Assembly: GCF_001482285.1 (NCBI RefSeq)
Contig: NZ_LOEP01000032.1
Span: forward strand, 224,141 to 288,140
Origin: Haloferax sp. Q22
GTDB lineage: Archaea > Halobacteriota > Halobacteria > Halobacteriales > Haloferacaceae
Length of the DNA: 64,000 bases
Direction of reading: 5' to 3'
Positions 40,750-49,608 of this stretch are shown piece by piece. Positions within the stretch are counted from its first letter, which is position 1. Each line of letters opens with the position of its first letter. The notes under the pieces were generated by a model. The model did no database searches and was not told where the DNA came from. It worked only from the letters and a program-made list of their open reading frames with translations. The position numbers were made by a program, and so were the translations under genes.

Positions 40750-41406
40750 CTACTTCCCGAAGCCGGGCCGCCACCGGAGCAGGACCACGGTGACGAGGAA
40801 GACCAGCGTCGAGAGGTCGTACGAGAGCGTCGTCACGGTCGCCGCGATGGCCGTCCCGCCGCCGAAGACGCTCGTGGCGACCGACGCGAGGATGGGCCAC
40901 GAACACGAGACACAAGAGAACAGACCGACGACGCCGGAGACGGCCGCGCCCGCCGCCTCGACGACCGTGTCGTAGACGAGGAACGCGAGCGCCGCGTAGC
41001 CGACCACGCGCGCCGGCATGAGGATGAGATTGAACAGGTCGCCGCCGTAGATGAGCGCCGGTCCCCACCCCGGCGGGAGGAAGGCGACGCGGACGCCGCT
41101 CGCGCCGCCGGGCACGGGCGTGGTGACGAGGCCCCCGGCGACCGCTAAGAGCGCGAAGTAGCCGACCGCGACGGCGGCCGCCTTGCGCTTCGTCGCGGGC
41201 GAGGCGGCCGCAACGTCAGTGTCGAACATGACCCAGAGGCCGACGATGACCCACGCGACGCCGTACAGCGCGTAGCGCGGCGCACCGACGCTCGCCTCGG
41301 TGAAAAGCAGGTAGACGAACGCCAGAATCAGCGTCGTGTTCACGGCGAAGGCGGCGCGGAGCAGACTGGCCCGCGAGGGGCGAGGGAGTTCGGATGCGGT
41401 TGCCAT
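40750..41406 (-). CDS. Polytopic membrane protein with CxxC motif, beside heme A synthesis gene (DUF7546-like)
   Basis: A 218-aa membrane protein with about six helices. The long upstream frame to 42246 runs antiparallel or shifted inside ctaAB and is rejected; the ATG at 41406 starts MATASELPRPSRAS. A cysteine pair lies in a helix near the C-terminus (GLFSCVSCSWPILASVA, about residue 165), and an outside loop has PPGWGPALIYGGDLFNLI. The gene lies 23 nt downstream of the fused ctaA-ctaB gene on the same strand, which suggests a role in cytochrome oxidase assembly, perhaps copper or heme handling. No family function is known to me. Confidence 0.75.
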   Translation of the reverse strand: MATASELPRPSRASLLRAAFAVNTTLILAFVYLLFTEASVGAPRYALYGVAWVIVGLWVMFDTDVAAASPATKRKAAAVAVGYFALLAVAGGLVTTPVPGGASGVRVAFLPPGWGPALIYGGDLFNLILMPARVVGYAALAFLVYDTVVEAAGAAVSGVVGLFSCVSCSWPILASVATSVFGGGTAIAATVTTLSYDLSTLVFLVTVVLLRWRPGFGK

Positions 41407-41429
41407 GTGTGGGGAGTAGCGGTCGGGGC

Positions 41430-42845
41430 TCAGAGCGCGAGGGTGTCGACGACGATGGCGAGGAGCAACATCCCGAGGTAGGCGTTCGAGGCGTGGAACG
41501 CCCGGAAGGCGGCGGTGTCGTCGCGCTCGTAGTGCAGGCGCACGACGAAGTAGAGGAACGCACCGCCGAAGAGGATGCTCGTTACGAGGTAGACAACACC
41601 GAGCGCGTCCATGACCGCGAGGCCGGCCGCGGCGACGAGCGTCGCGCCGAGCCACCAGAGGATATGCTTTCGAGTCTCGGTCTCGCCGCGGACGACAGGC
41701 ATCATTGGGAAGCCGCCGCGGGCGTAGTCGTCCTTGTAGGCCAACGCGAGGTTGTAGAAGTGCGCGGGCGTCCACATGAAGATGACCACGGCGAGGACGA
41801 TACCGCCGAGGCCGACGTCGCCGGTGACGGCGACCCAGCCGATGAGCGCCGGGAGCGCGCCGGCCGCGCCGCCGATGACGGTGTTCTGGACCGTGTTGGG
41901 CTTCAGGATGAGCGTGTAGACGACGCTGTAGAAGGCGATGGCGACGAGGCCGAGGACGGCCGCGAGCCAGTTGACGGACGCGAACAGCGCAACCGACGCG
42001 ACCGTCAGGAGCAGGCCGAACGCGACGGCGTTGCGGACGGGGACGAGGTCGACCGCGAGCGGTCGGTCGCTGGTCCGCTGCATCCGGCGGTCCACGTCGC
42101 GTTCGAGGACGTGGTTGAACGTGCCGGACGCGCCGATAGAGAGGACGCCGCCGCCGAGAGTCGCCGCGATGACCTCGGGCGTGAGGCCGGGCGAGACGGT
42201 GCCGGCGAGCGCCATCGCCGCCGACGCGACGAGACAGAGGAGCCACATCAGCCGCGGCTTCATCAGCCGGAAGTACGCGTTGACCGTCGCCTTCGCGCGG
42301 GCGACAGGCTCGGTCGGGACGGGCGGTCGCTCGCCGTTGTCAGTCGGGGGACTCATCGACGGCGTTCCGACCGGCGCGTCGTCGGGGTCGCCGGTGTCCG
42401 CTTCGAGGGTCCACGCGAGCGCGGCGACGAGACCGCCGAAGATGACCATCCCGAGGACCAAGTGGAGCGTCGAGAATGCGGGGCCGACGCCGACGGTGGC
42501 GACGACCGCGCCGAGTCCGGCCTGTGCGGGGTAGAGCACCGCCGACGCGGTGACGGTCGCTCTCACGCGGCGGGACGTGTCGGTTCGCCACGCCGAGACG
42601 AGCGTGGCGAGCGTGAGGAGGCCGACGATGACGGCCGCGACGCGGTGGCCGAGAGCGACCCAGCCGTCGAGCGTCGCGGGGAGCGAAAAGCCGTCTCCGC
42701 ACGCGGGCCAGGCGCTACACGCGGCAGTCGCGTCCGTGAGCGCGGTCGTCGCGCCGACGACGAGCAGGAGATAGACGCCCATCGCGGTCGCGGCGAGCAG
42801 GCCGTGGAACGTGTTCGAATCGCGATTCGTGGCCACGAAATTCAC
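41430..42845 (-). CDS. ctaB: Fused half-size heme A synthase (CtaA) and heme O synthase (CtaB)
   Basis: A 471-aa polytopic protein. Residues about 15-150 are a four-helix CtaA-like domain with the cysteine pair in AACSAWPACGDGFSLP and heme-ligand His residues in LGHRVAAVIVGLL and STLHLVLGMVIF. A Pro/Asp-rich linker (about 150-180) leads to a CtaB/UbiA prenyltransferase (about 185-471) with FNHVLERDVDRRMQRTSDRPLA (the NxxxDxxxDxxM-like prenyl-PP site) and NLALAYKDDYARGGFPMMPVV (YKxDYxxGGxPM). CtaB farnesylates heme b to heme O; CtaA oxidises heme O to heme A. Half-size four-helix CtaA is known in Aeropyrum. It is divergent from coxB. Confidence 0.9.
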   Translation of the reverse strand: MNFVATNRDSNTFHGLLAATAMGVYLLLVVGATTALTDATAACSAWPACGDGFSLPATLDGWVALGHRVAAVIVGLLTLATLVSAWRTDTSRRVRATVTASAVLYPAQAGLGAVVATVGVGPAFSTLHLVLGMVIFGGLVAALAWTLEADTGDPDDAPVGTPSMSPPTDNGERPPVPTEPVARAKATVNAYFRLMKPRLMWLLCLVASAAMALAGTVSPGLTPEVIAATLGGGVLSIGASGTFNHVLERDVDRRMQRTSDRPLAVDLVPVRNAVAFGLLLTVASVALFASVNWLAAVLGLVAIAFYSVVYTLILKPNTVQNTVIGGAAGALPALIGWVAVTGDVGLGGIVLAVVIFMWTPAHFYNLALAYKDDYARGGFPMMPVVRGETETRKHILWWLGATLVAAAGLAVMDALGVVYLVTSILFGGAFLYFVVRLHYERDDTAAFRAFHASNAYLGMLLLAIVVDTLAL

Positions 42846-42965
42846 CTATGGACCTGTTGGGTCGTCCCGTATTTAGGACCCGCGCTTTTCCGCCTCGCGT
42901 TCGGGTGCCGCTCCCCGCGATATGGCGGGGGCGGGTTCATAAACGGCGGGCCGAGAGTCGGTACG

Positions 42966-42973
42966 CATTTATG
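42966..42973 (+). promoter_or_regulatory. TATA box of coxB
   Basis: CATTTATG centred about 29 bp before the coxB ATG, within the 153-bp divergent region shared with the ctaA-ctaB gene. Confidence 0.5.
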
Positions 42974-42998
42974 CGGTTGTTCCTAAGTCTCGCTCAGC

Positions 42999-43760
42999 AT
43001 GAGAAAGACGCGTTTCGCGCTCGCGTCCCTGCTCGCGACGGTCGTGATGGCGCTCGTTGCCACCCCCGCCGCCGCGCAGGCGTCCGCCACGTCGGAACTT
43101 ATCAATCAGCTCAACGGGAAGCTGCTGTACGTCGCTATCCCGATTACCGTGCTGGTGGAGGTCATCCTCCTCTATACGGTCATCAAGTTCCGCAACAGCG
43201 AGCGCGCACTGCCGACCAAGGAGAACCGCCGGCTCGAAATCACGTGGACCATCGCGACAGCGATTATCCTGCTTTTCGTCGGCGTCGCCTCCTACGGCGT
43301 GCTGGCCAACGAGAACGTCACGCACCAGGGCAACGACATCGCCATGGACGACGACCCGGTCGTCGTCACGGCCGAGGCCTACCAGTGGGGCTGGAACATG
43401 TACTACCCGGAAGAGGGCAACTTCTCGTCGGGTAACGAGATCGTCATCCCCGCCGACCGCCCCGTCTACTTCCAGGTCACCGCAACGGACGTGATACATG
43501 GATTCCACGTCCCCGAACTCGGCCTCAAGCAGGACGCGATGCCGGGTTCGACGAACACCATCAAGACCGTCGCCTACGAGGAAGGCACCTACCAGGGCTA
43601 CTGTACTGAGTACTGCGGCGTCGCCCACTCTCAGATGTACTTCACCGTCGAAGTCGTCTCGCAGGAAGAGTACCAGAACTGGCTCGACGAGCAGCAGTCG
43701 GCAAACAGCGAGTCGTCGTCTTCGTCCTCGAACGCCACCGCGACGAACTCCACGCAGTAA
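42999..43760 (+). CDS. coxB: Cytochrome c oxidase-type terminal oxidase subunit II
   Basis: A 253-aa membrane-anchored subunit that accepts electrons at a dinuclear CuA centre. Residues 1-27 are a signal sequence (ending TPAAAQA), helices span about 41-63 and 80-102, and a cupredoxin domain follows. All CuA ligands are present: His167 (DVIHGFH), Cys202, Glu204, Cys206 (YCTEYCG), His210 and Met213 (VAHSQM). AYQWGWNMYYPE is the conserved aromatic patch for donor docking; the donor in haloarchaea is probably halocyanin. The C-tail is Ser/Asn-rich. Subunit I is not in this window, so the gene stands apart from coxA here. Confidence 0.95.
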   Translation: MRKTRFALASLLATVVMALVATPAAAQASATSELINQLNGKLLYVAIPITVLVEVILLYTVIKFRNSERALPTKENRRLEITWTIATAIILLFVGVASYGVLANENVTHQGNDIAMDDDPVVVTAEAYQWGWNMYYPEEGNFSSGNEIVIPADRPVYFQVTATDVIHGFHVPELGLKQDAMPGSTNTIKTVAYEEGTYQGYCTEYCGVAHSQMYFTVEVVSQEEYQNWLDEQQSANSESSSSSSNATATNSTQ

Positions 43761-43880
43761 CGCATCCTCCCTTCTCTTTCGACGCTCCCCGCCGAGTGAC
43801 GACGCTCGCGCTCGTCGCGGTCGGTCGGCGGAAAAGTCGTCGCGGTCGCAGTCAGTTGTTCTCCGGACGCGGGCAGAACC

Positions 43881-44309
43881 TCAACAGCGCCGCTCGACGA
43901 TGCGGTCGATGATGCGACCCGTCGAGAGCAGTTCGTCGTCGTGGCGGAGTTCGCGCGGCGTCGCGCGCGTGACCTCGCAGTCGATGCCGCGGGCGTCGAG
44001 GGCGGCTTTGATTCCGTCCTCGTCGTGGTGCTGGTCGTAGCCGAGGACGATGACGTCGGGGTCGATTTTCTCGATAGGGACGAAGATGTCCTCGGCGTGG
44101 CCGAGGTGCGCCTCGTCGACCACGTCGAGCGCGGCGACCATGTCGCGGCGCTGTCGGTCGTCGAGTATCGGCTTCGGCTTGTGCGTCACGTTCTCGCCGC
44201 GAGCGATGATGACGTGGAGTTCGTCGCCGAGCGACGCGGCGTCCGAGAGGTAGTGGACGTGGCCGGGGTGGAGGATGTCGAAAGTGCCCTGCGCGATGAC
44301 CCGTCTCAT
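43881..44309 (-). CDS. ribL: Archaeal FAD synthase
   Basis: Cytidylyltransferase-fold enzyme of 142 aa that adenylates FMN to FAD using ATP or CTP. Seen: the nucleotidyl-transfer motif [35 protein letters not shown] (HxGH-type HPGH, about residue 16), [37 protein letters not shown] and STGRIIDRI (the ISSTxI-like loop). Archaeal RibL proteins have this size, unlike bifunctional bacterial RibF. The ATG at 44309 overlaps the stop of the upstream JAMM gene by 4 nt; a longer upstream frame runs inside that gene and is rejected. Confidence 0.93.
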   Translation of the reverse strand: MRRVIAQGTFDILHPGHVHYLSDAASLGDELHVIIARGENVTHKPKPILDDRQRRDMVAALDVVDEAHLGHAEDIFVPIEKIDPDVIVLGYDQHHDEDGIKAALDARGIDCEVTRATPRELRHDDELLSTGRIIDRIVERRC

Positions 44310-44788
44310 CGGTCCAACTCCGCGTCGATGTCGTCCTGCGTGAAGTCGAAGAACGATTCGGGGTCGGGGAGGTCGACGTCGAGCACGTCGAGGTCGCGGA
44401 CCTCGCCGGACTGGTCGAACGCCTCCCAGTCGTCGGGGCCGTAGGGCGAGCCGATGATGATGTGGACCCGGCCGCTCCCGAACGTGTCGAGGTCGGCGTC
44501 GCTCGGGCGGAGGACGCCGTTCGGGTGGGAGTGAATCGACCCGACGGCGCGGAAGTCGTTCGGGACGAGGTCGTTTCTGACGGTCGCGCTGTAAGGGTCC
44601 GAGACGGTCCCCGGGATGATGAGCACGTCCGTCACGACGTAGCCGTCGCGGTCGACGCCGACCCGGCGGGCCTCCTCGCCGCGGAGGAGTCCCATGTACT
44701 CGTTCGGATGCGTCTCCGCAGAGGCTTCGAGCGCGAAGTCGAGGGCGTCGGCGGCGATGCCGACGACCTCCCGCGACCGGAAGAGTCG
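44306..44788 (-). CDS. JAMM/MPN+ metalloprotease (HvJAMM2-like desampylase family)
   Basis: A 160-aa zinc isopeptidase-like protein. The complete JAMM motif is visible: Glu31 (HPNEYMG) and H87-S-H89-x7-S97-x2-D100 in [17 protein letters not shown]. Archaeal JAMM proteins such as HvJAMM1 cleave ubiquitin-like SAMP modifiers from target proteins; this gene corresponds to the second Haloferax paralogue as I recall its position. The ATG at 44788 gives a normal-length MPN domain. It overlaps ribL by 4 nt, so the protease is co-translated with FAD synthase. Its substrate is not certain. Confidence 0.9.
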   Translation of the reverse strand, partial: RLFRSREVVGIAADALDFALEASAETHPNEYMGLLRGEEARRVGVDRDGYVVTDVLIIPGTVSDPYSATVRNDLVPNDFRAVGSIHSHPNGVLRPSDADLDTFGSGRVHIIIGSPYGPDDWEAFDQSGEVRDLDVLDVDLPDPESFFDFTQDDIDAELDR

Positions 44789-44893
44789 CATACCGAACCG
44801 TCCGCGGGCGCTCCATCTAAGGGTTCCGGAACGCCGAGTTGGTCGCCGGAACGGAACCGCCATACTGAGGTCGGCGCTCGTCCGAACACGGGT

Positions 44894-45748
44894 GTGACGC
44901 TCGATTCCGAACTCGTCGCCCGCGCGACGAACGCGCTCTCCGCGGACGCGCCGCCGACCGCGACGACCGAACTCGACGGCGGACACGTCGGGCGCGTCTA
45001 CCGTCTCGACTTCGACGGGCGCGACCCGGTCGTCGCCAAGGTGGGTGACACGCCGCTCGACGTGGAGGCCGCGATGCTCGACTCGCTCGGCGCGGCCGGG
45101 CTTCCGGTTCCCGCGGTCCACCACGCCGACGCCGACCTACTCGTCCTCGACTACGTCGAGGGCACGTCTGAGTTGACCCCCGACGCCGAGCGCGACCTCG
45201 CCGCCCACCTCGCCGCGCTCCACGAGACGACCGCGCCGGCGTTCGGCTTCCCCTACGACACCCTCTCCGGGCCGTACCGACAGCCGAACCCGTGGACCGA
45301 CTCGTGGGTCGAGTTCTTCCGCGACCAGCGCCTCCTGCCGTGGACCGAGGCGGCGCTCGGTTCGGGACTCCCGGACGCGACCGCCGAGCGAATCAAGTCG
45401 GTCGCGGCCGACCTCGACGCCCTCCTCGTCGAACCCGCGGCCCCGCGGCTCGTCCACGGCGACGTGTGGGGTGCGAACCTTCGCGTCCGCGACGACCGCG
45501 TGGTCGCCTTCCTCGACCCGGCGTGTTACTACGGCCATCCCGAGGTCGAACTCGCCTACATCGACTGGTTCGACGCCGCGGGCGACGATTTCTTCGACGC
45601 CTACGACGAGCGCCGACCGATTGCCGACGGCTTCTTCGAGGCGCGGTCGCCCGTCTACGCGCTGTTTCCGCTCCTCGAACACGTCCGCGTCTTCGGGGGC
45701 AACTACGTCCCGTCGGTCGAAGACGCGCTGGACGAACTCGGCTACTGA
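44894..45748 (+). CDS. Fructosamine/ketosamine kinase family protein
   Basis: Protein-kinase-fold small-molecule kinase of 284 aa. Seen: LDGGHVGRVYRLDFDGRDPVVAKVGDTP (strand-loop plus ATP Lys about residue 52), LLVLDYVEG (hinge), LAALHETTAPAFGFPYDTLSGPYRQPNPWTDSWVEFFRDQRL, the catalytic loop LVHGDVWGANLRVRDDRVVAFLDPACYYGHPEVELAYIDWF with HGDxWxxN and the metal-binding Asp. The YxGxxExxLA ending is the fructosamine-3-kinase hallmark. It may phosphorylate glycated proteins or ribulosamines for deglycation. The GTG start at 44894 lies 106 nt from the divergent JAMM gene start. Confidence 0.9.
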   Translation: MTLDSELVARATNALSADAPPTATTELDGGHVGRVYRLDFDGRDPVVAKVGDTPLDVEAAMLDSLGAAGLPVPAVHHADADLLVLDYVEGTSELTPDAERDLAAHLAALHETTAPAFGFPYDTLSGPYRQPNPWTDSWVEFFRDQRLLPWTEAALGSGLPDATAERIKSVAADLDALLVEPAAPRLVHGDVWGANLRVRDDRVVAFLDPACYYGHPEVELAYIDWFDAAGDDFFDAYDERRPIADGFFEARSPVYALFPLLEHVRVFGGNYVPSVEDALDELGY

Positions 45749-45852
45749 CGCCCCGAAAACGCGAATTGCGGGCCGAATCGAGTCGTGAGAACCGGTCGCG
45801 CACGCGAGATGCTTTTGTAAAGCTTAACACTACCCCCTGACCTAGCGGGACT

Positions 45853-47754
45853 ATGAGCGACGAGCACGCCGGGGATTCCGGCGACGACTCGGGTCCGAAT
45901 TCGGACGCACGACCTATCGTCTACGATCTCGCACCGAACTGTACCGCCGACGACGTGGAGACCGGCGCGTACTACCACGCCGTCGTCAACGGCGTCGTGG
46001 AGTACGGCATCTTCGTCGACGTCTCCGACTCCGTCTCCGGCCTCATCCACGAGTCCAATCTCTCGGCCGACTACGAGGTCGGCGACCGACTGGTCGTCCG
46101 TCTCGAATCCGTCCGAGAGAACGGCGACATCGCGTTCGCCGAGGACACGCCCGACGACTACCGCACCCTGACCGTCGACCACGAGCCGACCATCACGCCT
46201 ATCTCCAGTCTCTCGGTCGGTGAGTCGGTCACGGTCGAGGGCGTCGTCACGCAGATTAAGCAGACCGGCGGCCCGACCGTCTTCCGCATCGCCGACGACT
46301 CCGGCATCGTCGCCGCCGCCGCCTTCGAAGAGGCCGGCGTCCGCGCGTTCCCCGAAGTCGACCTCGACGACGTGGTCCGCATGGCCGGCACCGTCGAAGA
46401 CCACGAGGGGACCCGTCAGCTCGAAGTCGACGGCCTCACCGTCCTCGACGACGAGACCGCGGCCGACGCCCGCCAGCGCATCGACGCCGCGCTCGACGAG
46501 CGCGCCGAGCCCGAACCGGTCGAACCGCTCGTGGAGTGGGCGGCGTTCGAGAAGCTCCGCGGCGACCTCGAAGACGTGGCGCGCCTGCTCCGCCGGACGG
46601 TCCTCGAAGGCCGCCCGATTCGCGTCCGCCACCACGCCGACGGCGACGGCATGTGCGCGTCCGTTCCGGTCCAGCTGGCCCTCGAACGGCTCATCACGGA
46701 GGTCCACGACGACCCCGACGCGCCGCGACACCTGTTCAAGCGCCTGCCGAGCAAGGCCCCGTTCTACGAGATGGAAGACGTGACCCGCGACCTGAATTTC
46801 GCGCTCGAAGGTCGCGCCCGCCACGGCCAGCGGCTCCCCTTCCTGCTCATGCTCGACAACGGGTCGACCGAGGAGGACGTGCCCGCCTACGAGAACCTCG
46901 CGCACTACGACGTGCCCATTGCGGTCGTCGACCACCACCACCCCGACCCCGAGGCGGTTAACCACCTCCTCGACGCGCACGTCAACCCGTACCTCCACGA
47001 CGAGGACTACCGCATCACGACCGGCATGATGTGCGTCGAACTCGCGCGGATGATTCACCCCGACGTGACCGACGAACTCCGTCACGTCCCCGCCGTCGCC
47101 GGGCTGTCGGACCGCTCGAAGGCGGAGGTCATGGACAACTACATCGCGCTCGCCGAGGACGAGGGCTACGACCGCGAACAGCTCCTCGACGTGGGCGAGG
47201 CGCTCGACTACGCCGCCCACTGGCTGCGCTACAACGACGGCGCGTCCATCGTCAACGACGTGCTCAACGTGGGCTGTGACGACGAGACGCGACACCGCGA
47301 ACTGGTCGAGTTCCTCTCGACGCGCGCCGAGCGCGACGTGGACCGCCAGCTCGAAGCGGCCGAGCCGCACCTCGAACACGAGCGCCTCGACAGCGGGGCC
47401 AACCTCTACCGCATCGACCTCGACAAGTGGGCCCACCGCTTTACCTACCCCGCGCCGGGCAAGACCACGGGCAAGCTCCACGACCGTAAGGTCCAGGAGA
47501 CGGGCGAGCCGGTCATCACCATCGGCTACGGTCCCGACTTCGCCGTCCTCCGATCCGACGGCGTCCGCCTCGACATCCCGCGGATGGTCGCCGAACTGAA
47601 CGAGGAAGTCGTCGGCGGCGGCGTCTCCGGTGGCGGCCACCTCGTCGTCGGCTCCATCAAGTTCGTCAGCGGCATGCGCGCGGAGGTCATCGACAGCCTC
47701 GTCGAGAAGATGGCCGAAGCCGACATCGACGAAGAGCTGTCGACGACGGCGTAA
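45853..47754 (+). CDS. RecJ-like DHH phosphoesterase with S1 and OB domains
   Basis: A 633-aa nucleic-acid enzyme. Domain order: S1-like RNA-binding fold (about residues 33-95, YYHAVVNGVVEYGIFVDVSDSVSGLIHESNL), OB-fold (about 115-200, VTVEGVVTQIKQTGGPTVFRIADDSGIVAAAAF), DHH core (about 250-430, RVRHHADGDGMCASVP, FLLMLDNGSTEED, AVVDHHHPDPEAV) and DHHA1 (about 540-633, VGGGVSGGGHLVVGSIKF). This is the archaeal RecJ-like family, whose members are 5'-3' exonucleases or GINS partners; Haloferax has four, and by domain order and position this one is RecJ3-like. GGGVSGGGH is intact, so catalysis is expected. TATA-like GTAAAGC lies about 33 bp upstream. Confidence 0.92.
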   Translation: MSDEHAGDSGDDSGPNSDARPIVYDLAPNCTADDVETGAYYHAVVNGVVEYGIFVDVSDSVSGLIHESNLSADYEVGDRLVVRLESVRENGDIAFAEDTPDDYRTLTVDHEPTITPISSLSVGESVTVEGVVTQIKQTGGPTVFRIADDSGIVAAAAFEEAGVRAFPEVDLDDVVRMAGTVEDHEGTRQLEVDGLTVLDDETAADARQRIDAALDERAEPEPVEPLVEWAAFEKLRGDLEDVARLLRRTVLEGRPIRVRHHADGDGMCASVPVQLALERLITEVHDDPDAPRHLFKRLPSKAPFYEMEDVTRDLNFALEGRARHGQRLPFLLMLDNGSTEEDVPAYENLAHYDVPIAVVDHHHPDPEAVNHLLDAHVNPYLHDEDYRITTGMMCVELARMIHPDVTDELRHVPAVAGLSDRSKAEVMDNYIALAEDEGYDREQLLDVGEALDYAAHWLRYNDGASIVNDVLNVGCDDETRHRELVEFLSTRAERDVDRQLEAAEPHLEHERLDSGANLYRIDLDKWAHRFTYPAPGKTTGKLHDRKVQETGEPVITIGYGPDFAVLRSDGVRLDIPRMVAELNEEVVGGGVSGGGHLVVGSIKFVSGMRAEVIDSLVEKMAEADIDEELSTTA

Positions 47755-47781
47755 GGTCGCAGTCGCGGCTTCCACTGAACT

Positions 47782-49530
47782 TCATTCTTCGAACTCCAGT
47801 CGCCTGAGCGCCGCGACTCCGACGACGACCGCGAGAGCGGCCGCGGCGACGAGTCCCGGCTTCGACTCCGCCCCGCGCCCGCTCGCCCGCCAGTCCGCCG
47901 CGAACGCCTCACGGAAGTACGCCGCGGCGGCCGGGTCCGACAGCGCGAGGACGACTTCGCGGTTCTCGCGGGCCGAGTGCTGGTTCCAGTTGAGACTGCC
48001 GACGAGCGCGGTGTCGTCGGCGACGACGCCCTTCGCGTGAATCGCGCCGTACCGGCCGCCGGGGCGCGCGAGGCGGACCGAAAGCGGCCGCCCGGTTCTG
48101 TCGGCCCACTCGTTCAACCGCTCTGCGAGCGCGCGGTTTTCCTCTTCGACGTACCACGCGCTCCCGAGGAGGAGCCGAACGCGGACGCCGCGGCCGGCGG
48201 CGCGCTTGAGCGCGCGGACGAACGGGCCGTCGGCCTCCACGGTCGGCTGTAACACGTCGATTCGGCTGTCGGCGGCGTCGAGTCGGGAGACGACCGCCGA
48301 CTCGGCGTTGTCGGGCGCGCGGATGACGGCGATGCGGTCGACACGAACCGACTCGGGGGCGATGCGCGGGGGAAACGAACCGTTCGCCGACTCGGTGCGG
48401 ACGAACGACCGGCCGACTCGGTACGTCTCCCACGGGGCGGCCTCCGGGAGCGTCGCGTCGGCTTCGAACGTGGCCGCGAGGTCGGCCGCGACGCTCGGTG
48501 AGCGCGCGACGACGCCCCAGCCGCGGCTCTTTCGCCCGCCGGTCCCGGCCGGCTTCCAGTTTTCCGTCATCACGAGCGCGCTGTCGTCGACGACGGCGTA
48601 CTTCGGGTGGTGAAACGAGTGCGGGTCGCCGACGACGCGGACCGAGACGCCGGCGGCGACGAGGCGGTCGAGGACCCGCGCCGACCGCCGCGGGAAGCCG
48701 CCGACTGGGCTGTCTTCGACCAGCACGGACACGGCGACGCCTCGCTCGCGGGCGGCGACGAGTTCGTCGGCGACGCGCGCGGAGGAGACGACATAGCCGG
48801 CAAGCAGAATTCGCTCGTCAGCCGACCGGAGCGTCGAAATCGGGCGGCCCGGCGAGTCGGGGAGGACGAACAGTGTCGCGTTCGCGGGGCCGTGGGTCGT
48901 GACGTTCCGTCGAGGAAGCGCCCGCGGCCACCACGACCACACGCCGTCTCGCCGTTCGAAGAGCGCGTCCTCGCGGCTCCGGTCGTAGCTGAGCCGGTCC
49001 GCGACGGCGTCGTTTCCGGCCGCGTGGCCGTCATCACCGACGACGTGGAGCGTGACCGTCTCGCCGCCGTTCGCGAGGTCGAGGCCGGACCCGACGACTG
49101 GGTGGTCGGTCAGGTTCGCCGCCGCGTCCGGGTCGGCGGCGACGGCGACCGTCCCGCCGGGTGCAGCGAACGAGACGATGTCTTCGCCGTCGGACAGCGA
49201 GAGTTCGGTTCCCGCGGGCGCGGCGACGGCGACGAACTCGCCGCGGTCGTCGGGCGTCGCCGGGTCGGGCAGCGCAGAGACGATGCGAGGGGCGCCCGAT
49301 TCCGGCGGACCAGCGGTGGCGGCGGTGGTGGTGGCTGATTCGGTTTTGTTCGTCGCATTCGTCGCGTTCGCCGCGTGCTCCGACCCCGGCACGGCCGCTA
49401 TCGGCGCGGGAACGACGGCCGCGGCCGCGATGAGGACCACGAGCGAAGCGGTGAGTGCGGCGACGAGGGCGCGACGGGACACACCCCGCGGTGGTCGCGT
49501 TTCCCTACAAAAACGTTCGCGACCGGTCAC
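47782..49530 (-). CDS. Phospholipase D-like nuclease-family protein, exported and membrane-anchored
   Basis: A 582-aa protein with an N-terminal signal/anchor (RRALVAALTASLVVLIAAAAVVPAPIAAV, about residues 19-48), an Asn/Thr-rich linker, a lamin-tail-like beta domain (about 75-170), two PLD repeats and a C-terminal anchor helix (AALAVVVGVAALRRLEFEE). HKD motif 1 is HHPKYAVVDDSALVMTENW (about residue 303); motif 2 is IHAKGVVADDTALVGSLNWN (about 500). Both have HxKx4D, so the enzyme should form an intact phosphodiesterase site outside the cell. Extracellular DNA or lipid is a plausible substrate. Confidence 0.88.
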   Translation of the reverse strand: MTGRERFCRETRPPRGVSRRALVAALTASLVVLIAAAAVVPAPIAAVPGSEHAANATNATNKTESATTTAATAGPPESGAPRIVSALPDPATPDDRGEFVAVAAPAGTELSLSDGEDIVSFAAPGGTVAVAADPDAAANLTDHPVVGSGLDLANGGETVTLHVVGDDGHAAGNDAVADRLSYDRSREDALFERRDGVWSWWPRALPRRNVTTHGPANATLFVLPDSPGRPISTLRSADERILLAGYVVSSARVADELVAARERGVAVSVLVEDSPVGGFPRRSARVLDRLVAAGVSVRVVGDPHSFHHPKYAVVDDSALVMTENWKPAGTGGRKSRGWGVVARSPSVAADLAATFEADATLPEAAPWETYRVGRSFVRTESANGSFPPRIAPESVRVDRIAVIRAPDNAESAVVSRLDAADSRIDVLQPTVEADGPFVRALKRAAGRGVRVRLLLGSAWYVEEENRALAERLNEWADRTGRPLSVRLARPGGRYGAIHAKGVVADDTALVGSLNWNQHSARENREVVLALSDPAAAAYFREAFAADWRASGRGAESKPGLVAAAALAVVVGVAALRRLEFEE

Positions 49531-49608
49531 TCAGCGCGAGCGGTTGCGAGAGAAAGAAAACGAGGGGAGAACCGCGGAACTGCGAGGGTGTCGCGTCGTC
49601 GTGCTGTC

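Noticed and set aside
41407-42246. Extension of the 218-aa membrane protein to 498 aa
   Set aside because: The extra residues come from another frame of the ctaA-ctaB coding sequence and are Arg/Pro-rich nonsense.
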